Below, piece by piece: positions 1 through 9,043 of a stretch of DNA of 44,492 nt (the first letter of the stretch is position 1; each line of letters opens with the position of its first letter). The translations under genes were made by a program, and so were the position numbers. The notes below the pieces were generated by a model. The model made no database searches, was not told the DNA's origin, and saw only the letters and a program-made list of their open reading frames with translations. Origin of the DNA: a bacterium (GTDB taxonomy: Bacteria; Bacteroidota; Ignavibacteria; Kapaibacteriales; UBA7675); contig JAUIKM010000044.1 of assembly GCA_030430495.1 (NCBI GenBank), positions 1 to 44,492 on the forward strand, written 5' to 3'.

Positions 1-114
1 CAGTGATTCCCGCTGCAAAAGCGGGAACAGATACGGCGTGGGAGGTGATTGGTGGTCGAAGGGCCCAGGCAGGTCTGGCAGGCGGGTACGGGTGGGCCCT
101 TTGATCTTCACGTA
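1..114 (+). repeat. Dispersed GGGCCC-core repeat, copy 1 (cut by window edge)
   Basis: This 114-bp stretch matches 8807-8920 at 113 of 114 positions. Its core at 61-99 begins and ends with GGGCCC, so the ends can pair with each other (GGGCCCA with TGGGCCC). The flanks GGTCGAA and TTTGATCTTCAC are also conserved in every copy. Homology probably continues left of the window. No gene was found from here to 375. Confidence 0.9.
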
Positions 115-375
115 CAATTCTGTTCAGATTCAGTTTCCGTGTGTTCTGATTGATCGTGAAACCCCTGAGTTCAGGTCGAAAGAGTTGACAACAACATCTG
201 CCAAATGTTGTTGACCATCACTCCGCAGCAGTTGCCAACGGAATAATGGTCAAAAGCTTGCTGCGATTAAACAGCGGCACGCCGAGTCTCACTTGACGAC
301 GCGCCGCAAGAATCGCAGGCCAAAATTTCAGCGAACCGCCAACGCATTGTTGCGGCGCTCGGCATTCTCAAAGAC

Positions 376-2601
376 TCATCGCTTCATCACGACAAAACTC
401 AGTGTGTGGTTGAACTGGCCGTCCGTAATGTTTAACAGGTACACCCCGTTGCCAAGCTGCGCCGTGCTGAATTCTCCATGGCGAAACCCCTGCTGCGGCG
501 ACTGATAAATAAAGGAGTTTGAAACATCAAGCACTTCTGCTCCCATATAGCTAAAAACACGCACTTTAATCTGATCCAGTGGAACAGAACTGCGAAAATA
601 CACCGCCGTGCGTACAATGTCGTTAACAGGGTTGGGAACGATCGGACGCATCCAGACGCGCGGGGCGGCGCTGCCTTGTTCGACGGAAGCCTGTACGTCG
701 GTAACGGCATCAATATTCAATCGAGCCACGCCGAATCCCGGACCAAAGATTGCGGCCCTGTTCCAGTCTCGGTACACAATTGAATAACCGCTGAAATCCC
801 CCGGCAAATCCGCAATAACAGTCCAGTTGACTCCACTATCGCTGCTGAATAAAACAACATCTTCTCCAACAGCGATGCCAAGATTGGCATTCACGAAATC
901 CACATCGTTTAATCGCGCATCTACACCCGACTCAATTCTTGTCCAGGTATCTCCATTGTCAACGCTGCGGAGAATTACCCCTCCATCACCGACCACGATG
1001 ACAGTTTCCGAAGCAAGCCGTGAGATACCGCGAAGACTCACGCCTGGCGCTACGTCATCAAGATACTCCCAGGTATCTCCATCATCGGAACTCAGCGCGA
1101 TCTGACCATTGGGTGTCGCGGAACGGTCGGCGCCGGCAACAATCCAACGACCGTCGCCGAGAGTCAGAACGGCACTCGGCACAAATTCCTCATTAAAGCG
1201 CCGGACCGGCGAACTGTCCCAGGTATTGCCTCCATCACTCGTAGATGCCGCAACCCAGCCAGAAGTGATCAATTGCGTGGGGTCTGTTCCAACTGCCAAT
1301 CCGCTTTGTTGATCATCGAATTCAATTGACGTAAAAACGATTCCCAGATCGGAATTGTCCAGAACTCTGGTCCAGCTTCCCCCGGGAGTTGCTTGCCGCA
1401 GAACTGTTCCCCTCGAACCGGCAGCCAGCTTAACATTTTGGTCAACAGCCACCATTTTACTGATCAGAATGGGCTGCTCAAGTCCATCCAATGTCGACGG
1501 CATCCAACTGTCTCCCCCGTCGACACTTTCTGCAATCAGGCTGTTTCCTCCGGCTACATGTATTTCATCGTTCTCTGTAAATAACCCTGTCCAGATATTT
1601 GTAGACGGCAGAAACGACTGAGTTTGCCACGACGCTCCACCATCCGTACTGCGCAGGATACCATTCCGCTCGGTGAGTACGAGTGCATTGGAACCGCGTA
1701 TGGCCGCTGCCCTTGCGACAAGCTGGAAGTCCGGCACTGCGATTGCCGCACCAGAAAGTGCGGCGGCGTCCCAGGTATCGCCGCTATTTGCTGAAAATTG
1801 AATTTCCGTAGTTCCTTGAGGGAAAAGCAATGTGGTTCCATCCGCTGCCAGCGCCGTTGTGCCGCCCGGAGTTGCGATTGACACCCAGGTTTCGCCGCCA
1901 TTGGAGGAATGCAGGATAAACCCCGGAGCGCCCCATGCTCCAGATAAATAGACATTTCCATTGCCGTCCGATGCAGAGGACTGCCAAAACAAGGATGCCG
2001 GGTTGCCTTCGTACTCAAACTCAATGTCCGACCAGGTGAGCCCCTTGTCATCGGAATACAGCACCGTAGCAAAACCGCAGGCTGCAAAATTATCATTGGC
2101 AAGAAGCTCCACCCGCATTATCGGGAAATTCAAGTCCTGCCCGACTTCGGCCCAACTTTGACCAAAGTCATCGGTTCGCAGAATCAAACCCGGCCTGCCG
2201 ACGGCCACGCCAATGCCGGAAGAGCTCATTGCTAGGTGATGAATTATCATCTGCTCGCCTTCAGGTTCGCGAATCTGCGTCCACGAACGTCCGCCGTCCA
2301 TGGTTTCAATAATCATCCCACCCGTTCCGGCAGCCCAGCCGCGATTGCGATCGATAAAATCGATGCTCCAGAAAATATGTGAGTCCCAATCAGTAGATAT
2401 TGTCTCCCAGGTTGCACCGGCATCTGAGGACAAGCTGAAGTTTCCATTCGAGCCCGATGCAATAACGGTTTGATCATCCAGGAACTGGACGTCGTAATAG
2501 TCCGTAGTAAGCAGTGTTAACTCTTGGGCGGCAACATCCATCGCGCCGGATAAACAACAGGTTATCAGTATTATCAGATTCCAACACATTGAATGTCGCA
2601 T
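376..2601 (-). CDS. Secreted BNR/Asp-box beta-propeller protein with T9SS sorting domain
   Basis: This 741-residue protein is predicted to be exported by Sec and then passed across the outer membrane by the type IX system. The start at 2601 is chosen because it puts a signal peptide (hydrophobic LIILITCCLSG, then VAAQ) at the N-terminus, with AAAGG upstream. The open frame runs to 2736 but that part overlaps the preceding gene. The body has about 12 Asp-box repeats of the form S-x-D-x-G-x-T-W (for example SDGGNTWDSS, SDDGDTWEYL, SVDNGDTWTRI), as in sialidase and Ycf48-like propellers. The last ~80 residues, with PNPVND and GNGVYLLNI, form a type-A Por sorting tail. The true ligand or enzymatic activity cannot be told; catalytic sialidase residues were not identified. 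It lies 106 bp downstream of another T9SS propeller gene, possibly co-transcribed. Confidence 0.88.
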   Translation of the reverse strand: MRHSMCWNLIILITCCLSGAMDVAAQELTLLTTDYYDVQFLDDQTVIASGSNGNFSLSSDAGATWETISTDWDSHIFWSIDFIDRNRGWAAGTGGMIIETMDGGRSWTQIREPEGEQMIIHHLAMSSSGIGVAVGRPGLILRTDDFGQSWAEVGQDLNFPIMRVELLANDNFAACGFATVLYSDDKGLTWSDIEFEYEGNPASLFWQSSASDGNGNVYLSGAWGAPGFILHSSNGGETWVSIATPGGTTALAADGTTLLFPQGTTEIQFSANSGDTWDAAALSGAAIAVPDFQLVARAAAIRGSNALVLTERNGILRSTDGGASWQTQSFLPSTNIWTGLFTENDEIHVAGGNSLIAESVDGGDSWMPSTLDGLEQPILISKMVAVDQNVKLAAGSRGTVLRQATPGGSWTRVLDNSDLGIVFTSIEFDDQQSGLAVGTDPTQLITSGWVAASTSDGGNTWDSSPVRRFNEEFVPSAVLTLGDGRWIVAGADRSATPNGQIALSSDDGDTWEYLDDVAPGVSLRGISRLASETVIVVGDGGVILRSVDNGDTWTRIESGVDARLNDVDFVNANLGIAVGEDVVLFSSDSGVNWTVIADLPGDFSGYSIVYRDWNRAAIFGPGFGVARLNIDAVTDVQASVEQGSAAPRVWMRPIVPNPVNDIVRTAVYFRSSVPLDQIKVRVFSYMGAEVLDVSNSFIYQSPQQGFRHGEFSTAQLGNGVYLLNITDGQFNHTLSFVVMKR

Positions 2602-2707
2602 AACGTCGCTCAGCCTTTGTAGTTGAGATTCTTGGTAGTCAATTGGTACGATTCCAGTTGCACTTCTATCTTGCCTCTTGTCAACACCAATGCAAAGACA
2701 ATTACCA

Positions 2708-4957
2708 CTATTGAACTTTGACAATAGGTAGCGCAAGCGTACTGGATGAATTCACAATGTGAACCATGTGCAAACCTTGAGTGAGATTGTGAATATCCAA
2801 TCTAAAGACTCGAATGTTGCCGGTCTGGTAGTCTTCAACTACATTCAGCGGCAAAATTTTTCCAGATTGATCCACGAGATCTAATTGCAGCGCTGCTGCA
2901 TCTTGTGAGTTAACTTTTACATAGACCCAATCACCGGCGGGGTTGGGATATAACGATGCCGACAGAATTCCACTGCTTGTCTCTTTGTGTGGAGTATCAC
3001 TGTCGGAGACACTCACTGTCAGGGCATTTCCCAGGAAACTGATCCCGCTGGCATAACTCCCCACCCAGATATTGTTCGCTGCATCTACGGTGATCGATTG
3101 AAACAGATTTCCACTGATTCCGGAATTGTCTTCCGAAAAGAATTCCCAATTGGAACCATCGAAACGACCAATACTCCCCTGGAAAGCAAACCACGTATTT
3201 CCAGACTGATCAGCTGTAATATCAAAGGCCGTATTAAAAGGAAGTTCAGAATTTGTGGTGGTATAGGTTGTCACCGAACCTCCTTCTTCCATCAGGGAAA
3301 TCCCAACATCTCCGGAGTACGTGATCCAAACCGAGTTGCCATGTCCTCTATGAACCCCTTCAACCAGATTCGAGGCCAATTCCGAATTTTCAGTTGTTAA
3401 ATGAGTCCAGCCATCGTTTTGCAGGACTGCTATTCCGTTCTGATTTCCAGCAACCCAAACTTCTCCATCTGAAAGGACCGCCACATCGCGGGTCCCTGAA
3501 AAAGGATAATCTGGAGTTGTCCCATTCCAGAATATCTCGCCGATTCCATCCGCATATTTCCGCAAGCCAAAATCACTGGCGATCCAGACATCGCCGTTGA
3601 CCTGATCCACATCCAAATCTCTGATTCCCCGCAAATCGAATTCAGTGCCGGGACCGCCAATTTCTTCCCACTTGCCATCTGAAAAAACGTACAAACCCAA
3701 TCCAAATGTTGTGGCAATTGCGGAGTTGACGCCTGCAGATCGGACATGATCTATGCGCACTCCCCGAAATGGTGCGTTTGCATTTGTCCATATTTCGATC
3801 GTGCCACTTTTTATTCTGGCTACGCCATTGTTTGACGAAATCCAGACTCCGCCCTGAGATGAAGCATCCAGGTCTGTGATATTATTGGATTCCAGCTGAA
3901 CCGGAAAGAGTTGATGCAGAGTAGCCGTTGCGCCATCAAATTGCATGAGCCCAATGTCTGTGGCCATCCAGTAGTCACCATCTGCATCCAACGCAATGCG
4001 ATTGATATTTTTGGTCGGTAATTCAGTGTTAAACGGAGTGTACTCTTCCCAGGATTGATCGCTGTGCAGAATGTATATCCCCGATGCCGCCAGAACGACA
4101 GAGCCATCAGCCGAGAGTACGAGATCAAAGATTGACTGGACATCAACTCCTCCTTGATTGGGCAGCGGAGAGTTGAATGAGTCATAGCTTTGCAGCACAC
4201 TGCCGTCCCAACGCAACAAGCCGCGGCGTATAGTCGCAAGCCATAGCACTCCGTCGGCATTGAACTCCATGTCATTCACTGCAAAGGCGCTGGTTTCTAT
4301 AAAGCCATTGATTCGATAATTAGCCCAACGGTCTTGAGAGTAAATTGCGAACGAGGCCGCATTCGCGGGTGTATTTGCTGCAGCCAGAATTTCTCCATTC
4401 GGACTCTCAGTCAAGCGTTTAACATGGTCAAAAGGGATATCACTATTAGACTGGTTATAATTTGTCCAACTTCCAGCCTGCCACCTGGCGACACCTTCCT
4501 GCCCACATACCCAAACCGCATTGTTGCGGTCGATGCAAATATCGTGTACGATCGTTATTGTCAAGTCTGAGTTCGCGGAGTTGTGGGCAATCCATTGTTC
4601 GCCTTCAAATACTGCAAGTCCATTGTTTGTCCCGAGCCAGATCCGCCCTGTGTTATCTTTCTTTATGACATTCACATTATTGGAAACAAGGCTCTGTGTA
4701 CTTCGATTGTAAATTGTTGGCTCATCATCAGCCGCGTGTTTGACAGCCGCTCCAAGCGAGGCGGAACCACACCAGATGTCGCCTCCGTCTATCAATAGGG
4801 AAGTATACTGTCCGGGACTCGCAATTGTCATCCATTTAGAATCTTCGGCATGGGCGAAGCTGCAGGATACCATTAATAATGCCGCCCCTAACACCCAATG
4901 GTGAAAAGCTGATAACGTTGACAAACTATCGCTGTTCCCGGTCTTGATGTCGCGCAT
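2708..4957 (-). CDS. Secreted two-component-regulator-type propeller protein with T9SS sorting domain
   Basis: 749 residues. The N-terminus has a signal peptide (hydrophobic WVLGAALLMVSCSFAHA, cleavage after AHA). The middle carries about 11 repeats of the regulator-propeller type, each around a core like IWLGTNNGLA, VWVCGQEGVA, VWISSNNGVA or IWVGSYASGI followed by an aromatic-rich strand. These repeats form the sensor propellers of hybrid two-component systems, but here no transmembrane, histidine kinase or response-regulator part follows. Instead the protein ends with a type-A T9SS tail (SLYPNPAGDWVYVKV, then LTQGLHMVHIV). It is therefore a free secreted or surface propeller rather than a sensor kinase. 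Function beyond binding is unknown. The next gene downstream is also a T9SS propeller protein. Confidence 0.88.
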   Translation of the reverse strand: MRDIKTGNSDSLSTLSAFHHWVLGAALLMVSCSFAHAEDSKWMTIASPGQYTSLLIDGGDIWCGSASLGAAVKHAADDEPTIYNRSTQSLVSNNVNVIKKDNTGRIWLGTNNGLAVFEGEQWIAHNSANSDLTITIVHDICIDRNNAVWVCGQEGVARWQAGSWTNYNQSNSDIPFDHVKRLTESPNGEILAAANTPANAASFAIYSQDRWANYRINGFIETSAFAVNDMEFNADGVLWLATIRRGLLRWDGSVLQSYDSFNSPLPNQGGVDVQSIFDLVLSADGSVVLAASGIYILHSDQSWEEYTPFNTELPTKNINRIALDADGDYWMATDIGLMQFDGATATLHQLFPVQLESNNITDLDASSQGGVWISSNNGVARIKSGTIEIWTNANAPFRGVRIDHVRSAGVNSAIATTFGLGLYVFSDGKWEEIGGPGTEFDLRGIRDLDVDQVNGDVWIASDFGLRKYADGIGEIFWNGTTPDYPFSGTRDVAVLSDGEVWVAGNQNGIAVLQNDGWTHLTTENSELASNLVEGVHRGHGNSVWITYSGDVGISLMEEGGSVTTYTTTNSELPFNTAFDITADQSGNTWFAFQGSIGRFDGSNWEFFSEDNSGISGNLFQSITVDAANNIWVGSYASGISFLGNALTVSVSDSDTPHKETSSGILSASLYPNPAGDWVYVKVNSQDAAALQLDLVDQSGKILPLNVVEDYQTGNIRVFRLDIHNLTQGLHMVHIVNSSSTLALPIVKVQ

Positions 4958-5262
4958 GTCAGGTCAATTTCAATTGTGAATAATTAAGAGGCAACCGGCC
5001 ATTTCCGGATCATTTGGTCTTGGTATTCCAGGCGAATCGGGCATCTTGCCCCATGGCTCAGGAGCACAGTCTCAGGATCTGGCAAAGCTGGAAACCTGCC
5101 ATACCACACTTCGTTACAAATTTTACAGGAACAAAAGTTGTTTTTCCAACTTCGCCAACTCTAAAATGTGATACGGCATAAATATTACATTATTTCTACG
5201 AAATGTGACACAGCACCACGCCCATCCACGGATTTTAAGTCATGCCGGCCGGAGAATAAAGG
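4958..5262. other. Intergenic region without a gene
   Basis: About 300 bases between the start of the propeller gene at 4957 and the stop of the Cys-rich gene at 5263, both on the minus strand. It should hold the promoter of the propeller gene, but no convincing promoter or terminator was recognised. No coding frame on either strand. Confidence 0.6.
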
Positions 5263-5883
5263 CTATTCACACTGCGATATACACGGAACAGTCGTCGAGT
5301 ACGGGGTCACATAGAATTCATCGCATACGCCAGTTGCCTGGAAAGTCTCTGTAATCTGAAGGTCTTCTTGACCTCCGATTCCGCCTTCACAGTTCCAGCA
5401 AACATGTAATATTTGCCAACACGCATTTCCGCCACAGTCATCTCGGCGGTAAATATTGTTGAGAGGGTCATACCACCATTGAGAGAGACATCCTGCTCCA
5501 AAAAAACGCCAATAGTCATTTGACTCAGGACAGCACGGGACAACGGCATTCCATGGGTTGACAACCGCTACAATCGTCCGAAAGGCAACATCCGCTATTT
5601 CATCGACAGAAGCACATGGCGACACACCCGCTGGACAATCTGACTCTATGGACGTGATTTCCACATCGTAGTACACGGGAATACCATTTTGAAGAACAGT
5701 CCTCCAACACCAGTGCACTGTTATTACACAACCGCAAGGATCGGTCCACTGGATCGGTTGACCGCCCGCTATGAACGGCTGCCCCGGAAAATCTACCGGC
5801 ACAGGACACTGTGCATGCAATGTCGATTCAATTGCTGCAAACATTATTGTTAACATTGCAGCAAACAAAGCTATCTTTTTCAT
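5263..5883 (-). CDS. Secreted 16-cysteine protein, paralogue A
   Basis: 206 residues; no family recognised. The start at 5883 is chosen because it gives a clean signal peptide (MKKIALFAAMLTIMFAA, cleavage near LHAQ) with GAGGG just upstream; the frame is open further to 5982. The mature part has 16 cysteines, every one matched in the neighbouring paralogue at 6041-6676. Shared motifs in order: WTDPCGC, a CWRT element, CPxGVxPC, VNPWxAVxPCCP, a WWYD element, RRDDCG, two more closely spaced cysteines, and a C-terminal TPYST-x-VPC segment. This suggests a compact disulfide-bonded extracellular domain. There is no T9SS tail and no membrane anchor, so the product is probably periplasmic or released. 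Confidence 0.85.
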   Translation of the reverse strand: MKKIALFAAMLTIMFAAIESTLHAQCPVPVDFPGQPFIAGGQPIQWTDPCGCVITVHWCWRTVLQNGIPVYYDVEITSIESDCPAGVSPCASVDEIADVAFRTIVAVVNPWNAVVPCCPESNDYWRFFGAGCLSQWWYDPLNNIYRRDDCGGNACWQILHVCWNCEGGIGGQEDLQITETFQATGVCDEFYVTPYSTTVPCISQCE

Positions 5884-6040
5884 TTTACCCTCATGTATGT
5901 GGTTAACTGGAGGCAAGAAGCACTCCATTTTGTTAAACAAGTGCATTGACCAGGGCCGCAATAGATGCGCCGCCATGGCCAATGCACATACAGAACTTAC
6001 GACATGGCCTCAATGGCCATGTGATTGCCGGACTGGGTTA

Positions 6041-6676
6041 TTACTGGCAAGCTCCGTTACAGGGCACCTGCGTAGAGTAGGGCGTAGTCCAGGTTGCCGG
6101 GCAGTTGCCACCGGCATTCATGATCGTTTCATTGATAACCAGGCTACCGCGATCTCCGGGCTCAATGCCGTCGCACGTAAAGCAGATGTCCATGCGCGCC
6201 CAACATTGCAGTTCGTCACCGCAATCGTCGCGACGGTGCTGATCCAACACGCCATCGTACCACCAGTTGGTGATACAGGCTGCCGTGAACAAACGCCAAC
6301 GTGAGTCGACCTGAGGACAACAAGGAATAACTGCTCCCCATGGATTAACCGTTCCGATTACAACGCGCAGCGCTTGTTCGCGAATTTCTTCAGGCGTCGA
6401 ACAAGGATTAACTCCAAGCGGACAGTTGGCCGTGATATTAGTGATCGCAAAGTCGAATAAGATCGGCACACCGCCACTGAAGATTGTCCGCCAGCAATAC
6501 TCAACCGTAATGGTGCACCCGCAGGGATCTGTCCACGATACTGCCGGTCCCGGTTGGAATGGAAATGCGAACCAGTCCGGCTCAGGCGGGCACTGCGCCT
6601 CTGCTTCCGGCGCCATTGCAGTTATAGTAAAAACCAGAGCAAAAAGCATTAAAATCGTTCTTGCTGTTCTTGGCAT
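6041..6676 (-). CDS. Secreted 16-cysteine protein, paralogue B
   Basis: 211 residues, preceded by AGAGG about 8 bases before the ATG. The signal peptide is MPRTARTILMLFALVFTITA with cleavage near AEAQ. It matches the protein at 5263-5883 along its whole length, with all 16 cysteines conserved, including the WTDPCGC, PCCP and RRDDCG motifs, while the surrounding residues have diverged considerably. Conservation of the cysteines over the rest is what is expected of a disulfide-stabilised fold under selection. The genes lie 157 bp apart on the same strand, so they look like a tandem duplication. Function unknown. The preceding gene encodes a DUF1573 protein. Confidence 0.86.
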   Translation of the reverse strand: MPRTARTILMLFALVFTITAMAPEAEAQCPPEPDWFAFPFQPGPAVSWTDPCGCTITVEYCWRTIFSGGVPILFDFAITNITANCPLGVNPCSTPEEIREQALRVVIGTVNPWGAVIPCCPQVDSRWRLFTAACITNWWYDGVLDQHRRDDCGDELQCWARMDICFTCDGIEPGDRGSLVINETIMNAGGNCPATWTTPYSTQVPCNGACQ

Positions 6677-6808
6677 AGTTGGACCTCTGAATAGAAATAG
6701 TTAGAATGGATTGATTGTATTTGGACGGCACTCTGCCGACCTGCCGGAAATGGACCTTCCGGCGATATGATCTGAATTGATGATAGTTCACAAAAGAACC
6801 ATCGTTAT

Positions 6809-7615
6809 TCAATGTCCGGCGTGCGGCTTCGTGCCGGCGTCGGACTCTATTTTCACCTCGTAAAGCGGTCTGCCGTCTGCATGATCGATGATCGTTGTAA
6901 AGTCGGCCTCGAATTCGTGATTCTCCTCACCCATCAGCGGAAAGGTCAGTTGCCCGCTGTAGCGCCCGGCCTCTTCAGCCATAAATCGCATGGTCAGCTC
7001 TACGGTGGCCCCGGCGGCCAGCGGCTGCCCAGGAACAAGCGGCTGCCCGTCCAACAGAACCTCAAAGTGAAGTTCCTGGTCGCGGGAATCAATGTATGTC
7101 GGCTCTCCAAAGAGAAGCGCTTCGTCGCCGTTGTTGGTAACTTTCAATTTGCTTCTCGACCAGTTGCCGGCACGTACACCCAAAAGCTTCGGGAATGAAG
7201 TCGGCTCAACAACGATGGGGCGGTGAACATCTGCCTTGCACTCAAATACTACAACTGAGTCCACCGGGTCATTCGAATAGAACCTCAATTGGGTCGACCT
7301 TGGACCGCTGCTGCGGTCAATATCGAAGTTGATTTTGAGCTGAACCGTAGAAAATTCCCCGGGAGGAATTATCTCACTAGACAAGGTAAAGTCCGTGCAG
7401 CGGCAATTGCGGTCGATTCGGTGGATATAGAGTGTGTCATCTCCAGCGTTGCGAATTGCTACCTTGGCTTCATACATTTTGGGCGGCACATTTATCTCAC
7501 CAAAGTTCAATGCCTCTCCATCGCCAACGATAATTTTTGGCTGAGCGTACACATTGCCCAGCGGAATTGCCGTTAACAAACAGATGAATAGTAAAAAGTA
7601 ATTCCACTTAAACAA
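6809..7615 (-). CDS. Exported DUF1573-domain protein, probable TTG start
   Basis: 268 residues. The frame extends to an ATG at 7699, but that start would place 28 charged residues before the signal sequence. A TTG at 7615 has a perfect GGAGGAGG four bases upstream and begins directly at a signal peptide (FKWNYFLLFICLLTA, cleavage near VYAQ), so I prefer it. Residues ~35-100 match DUF1573, an Ig-like (ASPM/SPD-2/Hydin-type) domain: NFGEINVP, then RNAGDDTLYIHRI, the typical C-x-C pair (NCRCTDF), and IPPGEFSTVQLKI. A second Ig-like segment follows. Proteins of this kind are common in FCB bacteria and are exported; the molecular role is not established. It may be co-transcribed with the two Cys-rich genes downstream. 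Confidence 0.82.
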   Translation of the reverse strand: MFKWNYFLLFICLLTAIPLGNVYAQPKIIVGDGEALNFGEINVPPKMYEAKVAIRNAGDDTLYIHRIDRNCRCTDFTLSSEIIPPGEFSTVQLKINFDIDRSSGPRSTQLRFYSNDPVDSVVVFECKADVHRPIVVEPTSFPKLLGVRAGNWSRSKLKVTNNGDEALLFGEPTYIDSRDQELHFEVLLDGQPLVPGQPLAAGATVELTMRFMAEEAGRYSGQLTFPLMGEENHEFEADFTTIIDHADGRPLYEVKIESDAGTKPHAGH

Positions 7616-7980
7616 GGCGCCTCCTCCACGATGCACAGTGCATCGCGTTAATCTGATATCAGAAGGTTGATTTCCGTCGGAAATTATTAACCCGGTCAAG
7701 CCGCGACAGATCTATCTCGTTAGTTCGGCCGACGTTACCGCATTATTCCGATCATGTGTTTGGTGTTGTATATACTCCACCATCGGAGAAGCGTATTACA
7801 CCGCTACTCCGCCCAGAATCAGGATTCAAACCACTGAATGGTCATTTTGAGCAATCTCTACTCACGGGTTCTCTCTCCACTTACATCAAACAGAGAACCT
7901 GACAAAAGCCTGAGCAACCACGGAGAGTATTGACACTCCTTACTGCGAATGAGTTTAGAGGGGGGGGCGCTGTGTGGTTG

Positions 7981-7998
7981 CGTTCCTGATCAGGAACG
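7981..7998. repeat. Perfect 18-bp palindrome
   Basis: CGTTCCTGATCAGGAACG is its own reverse complement. There is no U-rich tract on either side, so it is not a classical terminator. It could be a dimeric protein-binding site or chance; no gene starts close to it. Confidence 0.5.
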
Positions 7999-8689
7999 AG
8001 GGCTAAAAGTGATCGGCAGTGAATCCTCTCAAAATTTTATTCTCGAATACCTATGATTCAACATTGTTGTGTGAAGCCCGACGCCGAAATGTAATTTCGG
8101 TGGCAGTTTGTCGGACACGTCAACATGACTTATTGGTTGACGCTGTCGAAAGTACAACAAGCATTTCAAATTGTCAACTAAAAAATCCGGCCCCTGCTCT
8201 TTAGGCACAGGAATCAATGGTTTTGTCAAAAAAACGAGTGTATGAAGATTTACATCGCACACTTTTACCGGCGGATTTAAGGCCACGTGTCATTCCGCCC
8301 GGCAACGGCACGCAAGGAACTACCTGATATAATCAGGCGCCACGGTCCGCACGACACTGATTCGGGCTCGCATATGTCTGTGCAAATCGCGGCTGCACCG
8401 GTAAAACCTCCCGATGTAACGTTTCGATGACTGTATGACATGTAAACGTTGCATTTCAGAAGGGACAAACAGTCTGGTTGGCATGCCTCTGCCATCTATT
8501 GTCCTATGTATTCGACAGGCTGCTTCACCACACTCCGCCCGGCACAACAACCCTATCCGCTGCCTTTGCCAAAGGGAAAACGCACCTTGCCCCGTTCACC
8601 TAGCCGGAAGAGCACAATGCGTCGCTTTGTTGCGGCGGAATGAAAATCGCAAGTACCACCGACCGCTCAACCGCGTTCTACGCCACGTT

Positions 8690-8920
8690 CATCGGCAAAC
8701 AATGCCCGCTCAGTCGTTTGCGCTTGTGAACGCGACCGCAACGGTGTATGCTTGTTCTGCACCCGGCCGGAATGCACTTAAACAACTGATGTGAAACGAG
8801 TACGCCCAGTGATTTCCGCTGCAAAAGCGGGAACAGATACGGCGTGGGAGGTGATTGGTGGTCGAAGGGCCCAGGCAGGTCTGGCAGGCGGGTACGGGTG
8901 GGCCCTTTGATCTTCACGTA
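8690..8920 (+). repeat. Dispersed GGGCCC-core repeat, copy 2
   Basis: The right half (8807-8920) matches the copy at the left window edge at 113 of 114 positions; the invariant core is at 8867-8905. The left half (from about 8690, with GCCCGCTCAGTCGTTTG, then CCCGGCCGG and ACTGATGTG) is a diverged match to the left half of the copies at 16668 and 17088. This shows that the element is at least ~230 bp long. Confidence 0.85.
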
Positions 8921-8970
8921 AAAAACCGTCCGATCGCATTTACAAACACATAGTTCAGCACTCAACACCT

Positions 8971-8997
8971 GAGCGCCGACTCTTCAGTTGGGCGCTC
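8971..8997. repeat. Inverted repeat downstream of anmK
   Basis: GAGCGCC and GGCGCTC can form a 7-bp stem with a 13-base loop that may pair further. It lies 47 bases beyond the anmK stop codon, a position expected for a transcription terminator, but no U-run follows on the minus strand. Confidence 0.4.
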
Positions 8998-9043
8998 TGT
9001 TAACTCCGTTGCCCCAGGTCCTTTGAATGTCAAACATGACACA

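Larger units (their letters stand above)
7700..9043. other. Gene-poor region with palindrome and dispersed repeat
   Basis: About 1.3 kb with no coding frame that I can support on either strand. It contains an 18-bp perfect palindrome (7981-7998), a copy of the dispersed repeat (about 8690-8920), and an inverted repeat (8971-8997). Short open frames here are not backed by ribosome binding sites, signal peptides or recognisable domains. Confidence 0.6.

Noticed and set aside
8019-8794. Short open frames of 60-119 codons between the DUF1573 gene and anmK
   Set aside because: No start signals and no recognisable domains; parts lie inside the dispersed repeat. Treated as non-coding.
8971-8997. 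Strong rho-independent terminator for anmK
   Set aside because: The hairpin is good but no U-rich tract follows on the minus strand, so it is listed only as an inverted repeat.
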